This document shows positions 7,437 through 13,935 of a stretch of DNA of 13,935 nt, one piece after another (positions within the stretch are counted from its first letter, which is position 1; each line of letters starts with the position of its first letter). The notes below the pieces were generated by a model that saw only the letters and a list, made by a program, of their open reading frames with translations, had not been told where the DNA came from and ran no database searches. This stretch comes from JBLFWJ01 sp047611425. GTDB taxonomy: Bacteria; Bacteroidota; Bacteroidia; UBA10329. The stretch spans positions 1 through 13,935 of the forward strand of contig JBLFWJ010000084.1 of assembly GCA_047611425.1 (NCBI GenBank), read 5' to 3'. The position numbers and the translations under genes were made by a program.

Positions 7437-7841
7437 TCAAGCAGGTACAAAAAATATTTTAAGATCATCCGCAGACCCTTGGTCCGTGATATTCATATTA
7501 TTCTCATCTAACAAGTCAATTGAATAAGTTCTACTCGAAAAATCCGAGTCTAAACTCAGTGCGGTCACATTGCTATTCAACGACCATGTCCCGTTAACTA
7601 CGGTTTCACTTGAAGACCCGAATAAAGTAAATGATTCTTGAAAACCTCCTTCAACTTCAAGACTGATTCTGTATCCAGAACGGCTTTCTGTGTAGTCCTG
7701 TGTATCATCTACACCCCCACGCGTTACTGTTTCAATCTTCCATTTTTTGGAGATATTTTCCCGCCCTGCTTCTTGCTTAGTCTCACAACTAACGGCAGAA
7801 ATTATCAATAGAATTATGGTTGTCAGCTTTACTATTTTCAT
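7437..7841 (-). CDS. Small lipoprotein, possibly lipocalin-like
   Basis: A 134-residue protein that I do not recognise by name. The N-terminus is a lipoprotein signal: KIVK, a hydrophobic run, and the lipobox SAVSC with the lipidated Cys at 19. The mature part is about 116 residues and mostly beta-type by pattern. KKWKIETV near the start and NGTWSLNS in the middle recall the small lipocalin-like (start-and-strand KW/GTW) lipoproteins common in Bacteroidota. That is a weak resemblance, not an assignment. There are no cysteines in the mature part. The ATG follows the nadE stop with one base between, so it is surely co-transcribed and probably translationally coupled with nadE. No role in NAD synthesis is implied by its sequence. 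Confidence 0.85.
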   Translation of the reverse strand: MKIVKLTTIILLIISAVSCETKQEAGRENISKKWKIETVTRGGVDDTQDYTESRSGYRISLEVEGGFQESFTLFGSSSETVVNGTWSLNSNVTALSLDSDFSSRTYSIDLLDENNMNITDQGSADDLKIFFVPA

Positions 7842-7842
7842 G

Positions 7843-9483
7843 TCAAATCAAATATTTTCCAACGATGGGCATCCTTCTACCTATGCCAAAGGCCTTAGGG
7901 GACACACGCAAAATCGGTGGAGTTTGAAAACGTTTATACTCATTCATATTTACGAGTCTAAGAACTCGAGAAACCAATGCTTGATTAAAACCTTGACCTA
8001 TTATTTCAGTAGGCCCTAATCTTTGTTCGATGTAAAGATGAAGGATTTTGTCCAAAATCGCGTAATCCGGCAAACTGTCAGAATCCTTTTGATTCGGTCT
8101 TAATTCAGCAGACGGTGGCTTGGTAATTATGTTTCTCGGAATCACTTCTCCTTTCCTATTTATGTACTCCGCCAATTCGAAGACTTCCGTTTTATAGACA
8201 TCTCCCAAGACGGAAAGACCACCATTCATGTCGCCATAAAGTGTTCCGTAACCAACGGCCGCTTCGCTTTTGTTAGAGGTGTTTAACAGGATATTTCCAT
8301 GTTTATTGGAATAAGCCATTAAAATAATTCCTCTCAACCTTGCCTGAAGGTTCTCTTCTGTGACATCGATATCCTTTCCTTGGAAAAGCGGAAAGAGGTC
8401 CTCTTCAAGCTGATTAAAAGCAGATGAAATTGGAACCACATCGTACGTGGAACCAAGATTCTCGCAGAGCTCAATGGAGTCATCAATACTGTGACCCGAA
8501 GAATACATTGATGGCATCAAAAGGCTGTGAACATTCTCATGGCCTAGCGCCTCAACAGCTAAGGCAAGGGTTACGGCACTATCTATTCCACCAGAAAGCC
8601 CCAGAATCGCTTTACTGAATCCCAGTTTTCTGAAGTAATCTTGAATACCCAAAACGAGCGCATCATTAATCCTAGAGATTTTGGATTGCACTTCCTTTAA
8701 ACTAGCCCCTTCAACCGAAACGTCTCCATTGTCAAAAACGCAAAGCCCAAGTTCTTCCTCAAACCCAGCAAGTTGATGAACCGTTTGTCCGGACCTGTTC
8801 TTGAATAAACTGTTTCCATCAAAAATCAATTCGGTTTGGGCACCAACATGATTAACGTAAATCAGGGGAAGATCATGCTTTTCGCAGTTCAGTTTTAACA
8901 CCTCTTCCCTCTTTTCTAACTGGTTATAGTCGAATGGCGAAGCTGCAATATTGATCATTAGATCAGGCTTCTCTTCCATCAATTTGTCCATTGGACTGAA
9001 AGTGTACAAAGGATCAACCACATTCCAAAGATCCTCGCAAATGGTCAGTGCAATCTTGTGCCCTTTTACCTCAATGCACTTTACATTTCGATCAGGTTCG
9101 AAATAGCGATACTCATCAAAAACGTCATAATTGGGAAGCAGCGATTTGTGAATCTCATTCTTCACCACCCCATCTTCCAACAAGAAAGCGGCATTGAATA
9201 AGTTCTTGCCAGCTTCCGAATCGTTTCGAGCCGGTCCACCAACGATGGCCGAAATGCCATGACACTGACTTGCCAGTTCATTTAAGGCATCATAAGATTG
9301 ATCAATGAAATCATCGAATTCGAGTAAGTCCCGTGGTGGATAACCACAAATGGCCAATTCTGAAAATACAATTAGGTCAGCGCCTCTATGCTTTGCTGCT
9401 TCCAATGCTTCTTGCATTGATAGCAGATTTCCTCGGAAATTTCCGATGTGATAATTAAGCTGGGCAATGGCAATCTTCAGCAT
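7843..9483 (-). CDS. nadE: Glutamine-dependent NAD+ synthetase
   Basis: A 546-residue two-domain cytoplasmic enzyme that amidates nicotinic acid adenine dinucleotide to NAD+ with ATP, the last step of NAD biosynthesis. The N-terminal nitrilase-type glutaminase (about 1-260) releases ammonia from glutamine. Its Glu-Lys-Cys triad is visible as E42 (VFSELAICGYPPRD), K113 (IHKSLLPNYDVFDE) and C149 (LTICEDLW). The C-terminal synthetase domain (about 265-546) begins with the PP-loop LGLSGGIDSAV, with SGGIDS at 297-302. NTSNKSEAAVGYGTLYGDM (401-419) and KPPSAELRPNQ (455-465) are typical substrate-binding segments. All key residues are present and the length is normal for the glutamine-using form. 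It lies 19 bp after the barrel gene and 1 bp before the lipoprotein gene, as the middle gene of an apparent operon. Confidence 0.97.
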   Translation of the reverse strand: MLKIAIAQLNYHIGNFRGNLLSMQEALEAAKHRGADLIVFSELAICGYPPRDLLEFDDFIDQSYDALNELASQCHGISAIVGGPARNDSEAGKNLFNAAFLLEDGVVKNEIHKSLLPNYDVFDEYRYFEPDRNVKCIEVKGHKIALTICEDLWNVVDPLYTFSPMDKLMEEKPDLMINIAASPFDYNQLEKREEVLKLNCEKHDLPLIYVNHVGAQTELIFDGNSLFKNRSGQTVHQLAGFEEELGLCVFDNGDVSVEGASLKEVQSKISRINDALVLGIQDYFRKLGFSKAILGLSGGIDSAVTLALAVEALGHENVHSLLMPSMYSSGHSIDDSIELCENLGSTYDVVPISSAFNQLEEDLFPLFQGKDIDVTEENLQARLRGIILMAYSNKHGNILLNTSNKSEAAVGYGTLYGDMNGGLSVLGDVYKTEVFELAEYINRKGEVIPRNIITKPPSAELRPNQKDSDSLPDYAILDKILHLYIEQRLGPTEIIGQGFNQALVSRVLRLVNMNEYKRFQTPPILRVSPKAFGIGRRMPIVGKYLI

Positions 9484-9502
9484 CCAGAACGTTTACCTGG
9501 CA

Positions 9503-10312
9503 TCAGAATAAAACGCCAACATCCAGCGTGACGTATTGCAGATTTGCTTTAACAGCAAACGGGGCAGAAACTTTATTTAACGGAGAGTCTGACCAAGTGG
9601 CCAGCATTTGATCATTTGCGACACCATCATCAGTTGCGTCTCTTAACACATCCATAAAACCGTGGTGATAGCTAACTCCAAAAACCAATGATGTATTTCC
9701 GGAAAAATTCCACTCAGCACCGGCACCAACGTTCAAGCCCACGTTAAAGAATCCAACCTGCTTGTAGATGCTCAGATTGTCAACCTCCTCATTAACTCCT
9801 GGTGTGTTCTCGTAATGTCCTTCATCATCCGCACGTGCTCTAACAAGAAACGCAAGGTCAACACCAAACTTTCCGAAGTAGGTGAAATATCCAATCTGAT
9901 TGGTCATCAACTTTAACGTGAGTGGAATGTTCACGTAATCCAATTTGTAATTACGCTTATCCAAATAATAAGTGCTGTCATCCACAGATGTGTAGTGTGG
10001 AACTTTCGTCAAATCCAATGAATCCCCAGCCATTTTAGTAAAATCCAGTTTGGCTCCACCCAATTTATGCTCTATCCCAGTTACCAATGCGTAGTTGTTA
10101 CCGAAGACAAATTCGGTAACAATTCCGTATTGGAATTTTACTTTGGCGGCATCAAGACTAACGTCCTGAGTGCCTACACCAAGCCAATCAACGCTTGGCG
10201 CCACTATAAATCCCATCTTGAATTTCTTCCGTTGCTGCGCTGCCGGCTGATCTTGGGCAAATGCCGAAACACCAATACTCAACACCATTATTGTTAGCAG
10301 AATCCTCTTCAT
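9503..10312 (-). CDS. Outer-membrane beta-barrel protein, PorT-like family
   Basis: A 269-residue predicted outer-membrane protein. The start at 10312 gives a clean signal peptide (MKRILLTIMVLSIGVSAFAQ, cut after AFA or AFAQ); the in-frame ATG at 10333 only adds seven residues. The mature part shows alternating strands rich in aromatic and Gly residues. YVNIPLTLKL (127-136) is the motif of the Bacteroidota 'outer membrane beta-barrel' / PorT-like family. The chain ends in VTLDVGVLF with a terminal Phe, typical of barrel proteins recognised by BAM. It is probably the first gene of the operon with nadE and the lipoprotein, and is divergent from gldB. PorT (SprT) itself is a T9SS component, but this broad family has many members of unknown function, so I do not call it PorT. 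A -7-like box CATCTTTG (10331-10338) lies upstream. Confidence 0.87.
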   Translation of the reverse strand: MKRILLTIMVLSIGVSAFAQDQPAAQQRKKFKMGFIVAPSVDWLGVGTQDVSLDAAKVKFQYGIVTEFVFGNNYALVTGIEHKLGGAKLDFTKMAGDSLDLTKVPHYTSVDDSTYYLDKRNYKLDYVNIPLTLKLMTNQIGYFTYFGKFGVDLAFLVRARADDEGHYENTPGVNEEVDNLSIYKQVGFFNVGLNVGAGAEWNFSGNTSLVFGVSYHHGFMDVLRDATDDGVANDQMLATWSDSPLNKVSAPFAVKANLQYVTLDVGVLF

Positions 10313-10330
10313 TGCGATTGAATTTGAATG

Positions 10331-10338
10331 CAAAGATG
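10331..10338 (-). promoter_or_regulatory. Possible -7 box for the barrel-nadE-lipoprotein operon
   Basis: On the minus strand CATCTTTG matches TAnnTTTG in all but the first base. Transcription would begin near 10325, about 13 nt before the preferred ATG at 10312 and downstream of the alternative ATG at 10333. No clear -33 element is seen, so this is tentative. Confidence 0.3.
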
Positions 10339-10430
10339 CGCAACCCGTATTACATAACCAGTCTGAACAACATAAAATGAGTTCGATTCATAATTTCGCA
10401 CCCTCATTTACGCTTTCGGTAAAACGGATC

Positions 10431-11417
10431 ATGTTTAGGTTCATCAATAAACTATTTCTTCTTTCGATCATTGTGTCAGTCTCGGGTTGTGCGACCGACC
10501 CTCTTAACGTTGATTTGAGTAGTCACCAAACTCATGTAAATCTTCACAGGTCTGAACAAGCAATTTTCAATTCGGCCGATACCCTCCAAAGTTTCGGAGA
10601 GTTTCTTCCATTATATGGACAATATGTTTTGGGAATTGGGCACCCAGAAAAGGTTGGATTCAGATCAGAGCTGAACCGATTTTCTAAGAATGAAGATATG
10701 CGGACTCTCTTTGATAAAAGCCAAGAGTTTTTTGAAGAAGATAACGAGCTCAAGAAAAATTTTGAAACCGCTTTCTCGTATTATAATTACCATTTTCCAA
10801 ACCAGGTAATTCCACAAATAGTCACAAACATCTCCGGACTTAATTATGCAATCATTCTTGGCGACACAACCCTCGGCATAGGTCTAGATATGTTTCTCGG
10901 AAGCGATTTTGAAATTTATCCGCTCATCAGCATTCCAGCATACATAAGCCGAACCATGACGCCTGAGTACTTGGTTTCAAAAAGCATGTTTGGCTGGGTT
11001 CAAGGATTGTACGACCAGGATACTGAGGCATCCAACATGTTGGAGCAAATGGTATTTTATGGTAAGGTTCTTTATTCCATGGACGCACTTTTATACGGCC
11101 AGCCAGACAGCATAAAATCAGGGTTTTCTGAACCACAACTGGATTGGTGCAATCGAAACGAGCTCAACATTTGGAGTGCCTTAATTGATAAAAACTTGCT
11201 GTACACCAGCGACCATTTGTCTATAAATAAATGGATTGAGCCGGCTCCATTTACGAGTGGATTGCCACAAGAAAGTCCTGGGCAATTGGGCCGTTGGGTA
11301 GGCTGGCAAATGGTTCGCTCCTTTATGGACCGATATCCTGAAACTACCCTGCCTGAACTATTCAATAAGTATGAGGCTCAACAAATTCTGACTCTTTCGA
11401 AATACAAACCTAAATGA
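10431..11417 (+). CDS. gldB: Gliding motility lipoprotein GldB
   Basis: A 328-residue lipoprotein of the GldB family, which in Flavobacterium johnsoniae is required for gliding. The chosen start at 10431 gives a short lipoprotein signal (MFRFINKLFLLSIIVSVSGC) with the lipidated Cys at 20. An upstream in-frame ATG at 10377 would bury the signal behind 18 residues. Family-like features are a FGEFLPLYGQYVLGIGHP segment, LNYAIILGDTTLGIGLDMFLG in the centre, and IPAYISRTMTPEYLVSKSMFGW after it. The C-terminal part has GRWVGWQMVRSFMDRYPE and ELFNKYEAQQIL. I see no HExxH zinc-protease motif. The stop overlaps the gldC start (ATGA), so the two form an operon. gldB and nadE are, as I recall, frequent neighbours in Bacteroidota, and here they are divergent with the barrel gene between them. 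Confidence 0.93.
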   Translation: MFRFINKLFLLSIIVSVSGCATDPLNVDLSSHQTHVNLHRSEQAIFNSADTLQSFGEFLPLYGQYVLGIGHPEKVGFRSELNRFSKNEDMRTLFDKSQEFFEEDNELKKNFETAFSYYNYHFPNQVIPQIVTNISGLNYAIILGDTTLGIGLDMFLGSDFEIYPLISIPAYISRTMTPEYLVSKSMFGWVQGLYDQDTEASNMLEQMVFYGKVLYSMDALLYGQPDSIKSGFSEPQLDWCNRNELNIWSALIDKNLLYTSDHLSINKWIEPAPFTSGLPQESPGQLGRWVGWQMVRSFMDRYPETTLPELFNKYEAQQILTLSKYKPK

Positions 11418-11743
11418 GCGATAAACTGCATTACTCCGACATCAAATTCAGAATAGGATTGGATGAGAATAAAATTCCGAAGCGCATTGACTGGATCGCG
11501 GAAGATTCTGGAATGAGCAAATTGGATCCAGCCAAAGCAATTATGCTTTCTGTTTTCGATCCAAAATCAATGGATACACTTCGAATTGATCTATGGACAG
11601 ATGAAATGAAAGTTGATGAGATGAAGAAGTTTTTCCATCAGACTTTGATGTCTATGTCCGATACATTGGAACGTTCTACAAATGAGAAAGAACTTGCTGA
11701 CGACCTAAGGAAATTCTGTGAAAATTTCGCCACGAGGATGTAA
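11414..11743 (+). CDS. gldC: Gliding motility protein GldC
   Basis: A 109-residue soluble protein without signal peptide, membrane segment or cysteine-metal motif beyond a lone Cys near the end. The N-terminal SDIKFRIGLDENKIPKRIDW and the central KAIMLSVFDPK and LRIDLWTDEM match the GldC family as I know it. In F. johnsoniae, loss of GldC gives only a partial gliding defect, unlike loss of GldB. Its length is normal for the family. The ATG overlaps the gldB TGA by 4 bp, which implies translational coupling and a shared function. The biochemical role is not known. Confidence 0.93.
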   Translation: MSDKLHYSDIKFRIGLDENKIPKRIDWIAEDSGMSKLDPAKAIMLSVFDPKSMDTLRIDLWTDEMKVDEMKKFFHQTLMSMSDTLERSTNEKELADDLRKFCENFATRM

Positions 11744-11772
11744 TTCTAAAACCATTTTATTGATGCTGAAAT

Positions 11773-11799
11773 GAAGGTTCATTATTGCAATCAACCTTC
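11773..11799 (+). terminator. Weak hairpin after gldC
   Basis: GAAGGTT (11773-11779) pairs with AACCTTC (11793-11799) across a 13-nt loop, 30 bp after the gldC stop. The tail (TAATCTC) is not a T-run, so it is only a candidate terminator. Confidence 0.3.
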
Positions 11800-11848
11800 T
11801 AATCTCGCTCGATTATGCATAAAGGAATATCCATTTCAACCATTGGAT

Positions 11849-11856
11849 TATATTTG
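11849..11856 (+). promoter_or_regulatory. -7 box of the type B T9SS protein gene
   Basis: TATATTTG is a full match to TAnnTTTG, 42 bp upstream of the ATG at 11899. Transcription would start near 11863, giving a leader of about 36 nt. No clear -33 TTG is seen at normal spacing. Around it lie three GCATA-containing motifs (TTATGCATAA at 11813-11822, ATGCATA at 11864-11870, TTGCATAA at 11872-11879) that could be operator sites. Confidence 0.45.
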
Positions 11857-11898
11857 TGGGTTAATGCATAGTTGCATAATAAAGATTGACCGAATCAC

Positions 11899-13773
11899 AT
11901 GAGGAAGACCACCCCTATTTTAACCTTCGGAGTTGCAGCCATACTAAGCCTTTTTGGCTCTTTAGCTTATGGTCAGACGAGCACTTTGGTATTCAACAAT
12001 GGTGCAATATTTTATATAAATGGCGGACTAACTGACTCGGCCATTGTATGGGTTGATGGTCATGTTGTAAATGACGACAGCGTTCTTGTTAACAAAGGAA
12101 AACTGATTATCAAAGGAGACTTCATCAACAATGCGATAAGTGGAGGCAATTCGTCTACACCTGGTTTAACTGGTAACGATGGCCTTACAATACTAGATGG
12201 AGATTGGGAGAATAATGGTGATCACAATCCTGGAACCGGAAAGGTGATAATGATGGAAGACGGATTGATTACAGGTTCAGAAGTGACAACTTTTCATGAC
12301 CTCGATTTAGACGGAACCACCAAGCGAACTATGACCATAAATGCGATTATTAATGAAACTGGCACATTGGCGTTAGATTCCGGAGAGGTCGCTACGGAAC
12401 TTGATACATTGTTTGTAACCAATCCTAATACAAATGCTATTTCAAGGGCACAAGACTGCGACCCTTGTGGTTTTATAAGCAGCATTGGAAATGGAAATTT
12501 GGTACGTAGGACGAATTTAGCGGGAGAATATATGTTTCCTGTCGGGTCCAGTATCGACAATGGCGCGTCTACTCCAAAATATCGTCCAGTAGTAATCACC
12601 CCAGAAGGAAGTGCATTGGACAGTTTCTCCGTGAGAATGGTCAATAACACATACATCCAAGACTTCTTCATGAACATCTTGGAGCACCACATCTGCTTCC
12701 TAAATCAAGAATATTATCACCGAGTAAATCAACTAGGCGGTGGCAATGCTTCAGCTGATATGTCTATCTGGTCCAGCGAGGCAGATGGTGACGAACTATT
12801 CGACATGATTTCTAGAAGAGAAGAAGCGCTTGAAATGTGGAGGGTAACCGAAGACGCATTTACAGGATTCGCTCCTCCTTACGAAAGAACTGCTTTGGTT
12901 GACTGGGTAAACTACACGGCCCAACCGGAAGATGCCTATGTATTGGGAAGGGCTTTCCCAAAGCCACCAGAAGTATTTGGAAACGAAGAGGCTTGCGCAT
13001 TCTTTGAAACAACTTTCACTGTTAATGATAATGGATCGACTTACGATTGGTTCATTTCTCCGAATGAGGGTGAAATAGTAGATTCAAGTGCTCATTCAAT
13101 CACTGTGGTTTGGAATGATATCACACAAGGTCACGTAAGCGTTACTGAAACAATACCAAACGGCATCAACAACGGATGTGAATCTGCTCCGATGATTTTC
13201 AACGTGAATATTTTTCCTCAACCGATTGCAGGTTTTGACATTACTACAGAAGAGTTAGCCGGTGGAATCTTCATTTATGATCTAGTTGGATTCAACGACC
13301 TAAGTATCGATGCTCAAAATTGGGATTGGAATTTCGGTGATGGATTTTTCCACAGTGACCAGAACCCATTTCACATATATGATCAGACTGGACAGTATGA
13401 AGTAATTCTCACCGTTCAAAATGGCAACAATTGCGTTGACGCTGACACCTTAATGGTTAATGTTGTTGAAGGTGTTATCGTACCAAATGTATTTACGCCT
13501 AATGGCGACACTTATAATGACACATGGGATATTAGAACAAGCGATGTTGGAGATTTTCACGCGGCTATTTACAACAGATGGGGTACATTGGTTTGGGAAA
13601 CCACTTCTCCTCAGGTATCTTGGGATGGCTCAACCAATGCCGGTGTAGAAGCATCTGCTGGAGTTTACTATTACTATATTGATAAGATTGCTCTTAACTC
13701 AGGAACTGAGGTTGTAGAGAATGGTGATAATATCCAATTCAAGGAGACTGGATTCGTCCACTTGATTAGATAA
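11899..13773 (+). CDS. Secreted protein with PKD domain and T9SS type B (gliding-associated) tail
   Basis: A 624-residue protein that is probably exported by T9SS and held at the cell surface. Residues 1-25 are a signal peptide ending LAYG. Residues 27-180 are a string of short beta-type segments (VNDDSVLVNKGKLIIKGDF, LTILDGDWENNG), suggesting a repetitive beta-rich or beta-helical head. About 185-350 is an unnamed region with MFPVGSS (212-218). Residues 363-437 resemble the Bacteroidota PKD-like fold (STYDWFISP, HSITVVWND). A PKD domain spans about 440-524 with WDWNFGDG (475-482). From 527 to the end is the gliding-associated C-terminal domain (VPNVFTPNGD, YNRWGTLVWE, AGVYYYYI), the type B sorting signal. 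No enzymatic domain is seen. It stands alone between gldC and a strong terminator. The ligand and role are unknown. Confidence 0.9.
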   Translation: MRKTTPILTFGVAAILSLFGSLAYGQTSTLVFNNGAIFYINGGLTDSAIVWVDGHVVNDDSVLVNKGKLIIKGDFINNAISGGNSSTPGLTGNDGLTILDGDWENNGDHNPGTGKVIMMEDGLITGSEVTTFHDLDLDGTTKRTMTINAIINETGTLALDSGEVATELDTLFVTNPNTNAISRAQDCDPCGFISSIGNGNLVRRTNLAGEYMFPVGSSIDNGASTPKYRPVVITPEGSALDSFSVRMVNNTYIQDFFMNILEHHICFLNQEYYHRVNQLGGGNASADMSIWSSEADGDELFDMISRREEALEMWRVTEDAFTGFAPPYERTALVDWVNYTAQPEDAYVLGRAFPKPPEVFGNEEACAFFETTFTVNDNGSTYDWFISPNEGEIVDSSAHSITVVWNDITQGHVSVTETIPNGINNGCESAPMIFNVNIFPQPIAGFDITTEELAGGIFIYDLVGFNDLSIDAQNWDWNFGDGFFHSDQNPFHIYDQTGQYEVILTVQNGNNCVDADTLMVNVVEGVIVPNVFTPNGDTYNDTWDIRTSDVGDFHAAIYNRWGTLVWETTSPQVSWDGSTNAGVEASAGVYYYYIDKIALNSGTEVVENGDNIQFKETGFVHLIR

Positions 13774-13794
13774 AAAGAAAATATATAGAATTTG

Positions 13795-13820
13795 AAAGGC
13801 GGCTATTGGTCGCCTTTTTT
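13795..13820 (+). terminator. Intrinsic terminator after the type B T9SS gene
   Basis: AAAGGCG (13795-13801) pairs with CGCCTTT (13811-13817) across a 9-nt loop, and the right arm runs into TTTTTT (13815-13820). This is a clear intrinsic terminator 21 bp after the stop codon. It lies between convergent genes and may also stop transcripts of the minus-strand gene, whose stop codon overlaps the T-run. Confidence 0.85.
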
Positions 13821-13935
13821 ATTTGCTGAAAGCACCGTTGTACTTGCGCATTTGGTCAAGAACAGCCTCTGTACCTCTACCCGTTTGTGCAGACGTAACT
13901 ATAAACGGAGGCAATTCTTCCCAAGTCTCGAGTAG
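13819..13935 (-). CDS. C-terminal 38 residues of a probable EngB/YsxC-type ribosome-biogenesis GTPase (cut by window edge)
   Basis: Only the end of the gene is in the window; the reading frame is open from the edge to a TAA at 13819-13821. The peptide begins LLETWEELPPFIVTSAQTGR and ends NGAFSK. The TSAQTGRG segment looks like the G5 guanine-binding motif of a TRAFAC GTPase. The preceding WEELP and the following short helix resemble the end of the YihA/EngB family as found in Bacteroidota, which helps large-subunit assembly. With so little sequence this is a family-level guess; another small GTPase is possible. It is convergent with the upstream secreted-protein gene. Confidence 0.6.
   Translation of the reverse strand, partial: LLETWEELPPFIVTSAQTGRGTEAVLDQMRKYNGAFSK

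Noticed and set aside
7747..8019. Plus-strand frame spanning the lipoprotein/nadE junction
   Set aside because: It is antisense to the ends of two well-supported genes and has no features of a real protein.
10431..11417. GldB as a zinc metalloprotease
   Set aside because: No HExxH or comparable metal-binding motif is visible in the sequence.
12294..12692. Open frame of 132 codons on the minus strand within the type B T9SS gene
   Set aside because: Antisense to a continuous coding region with signal peptide and tail domain; no promoter box or family resemblance.

Overview
The window is a stretch of a Bacteroidota chromosome, most likely from a marine-type member of the Flavobacteriales or a close relative. 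The evidence is the pair of gliding genes gldB and gldC, two secreted proteins with different type IX secretion (T9SS) tail domains, and several matches upstream of genes to the Bacteroidota -7 promoter box TAnnTTTG. Genes are densely packed and I see no phage, insertion sequence, CRISPR array, rRNA or tRNA. Both edge genes are cut: an aldehyde dehydrogenase on the left and the tail of a probable EngB-type GTPase on the right.

Left block (1-3449, minus strand): the start of an aldehyde dehydrogenase gene, then a large dsbD gene. The DsbD protein carries two tandem copies of the periplasmic alpha module before its membrane and thioredoxin domains. A 261-bp divergent region with promoters on both strands follows.

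Centre-left (3450-5960, plus): a modular secreted protein with four PKD repeats, four fibronectin III repeats and a type A T9SS tail. It is unusually rich in regularly spaced cysteines: six per PKD repeat and two per FN3 repeat. A hairpin follows, then a translationally coupled mrp-nfu pair for iron-sulfur cluster handling (6095-7428).

Centre-right (7437-10312, minus): an apparent three-gene operon of an outer-membrane beta-barrel protein, glutamine-dependent NAD+ synthetase (nadE) and a small lipoprotein. It converges on nfu with only 8 bp between stop codons. Divergent from it is the gldB-gldC operon (10431-11743), with a 4-bp start/stop overlap.

Right block (11899-13935): a second large secreted protein with a PKD-like segment, a PKD domain and a type B (gliding-associated, CHU_C-like) T9SS tail, closed by a good intrinsic terminator. 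The terminator abuts the end of the probable EngB gene on the other strand.

Most of the content is ordinary Bacteroidota core genome. The best leads are the cysteine-patterned PKD array with its recent internal DNA duplication, the DsbD with doubled alpha modules next to it, the Mrp without the usual cluster-binding CxxC, and the uncharacterised barrel gene beside gldB and nadE. I did not find a clearly new multi-gene system.
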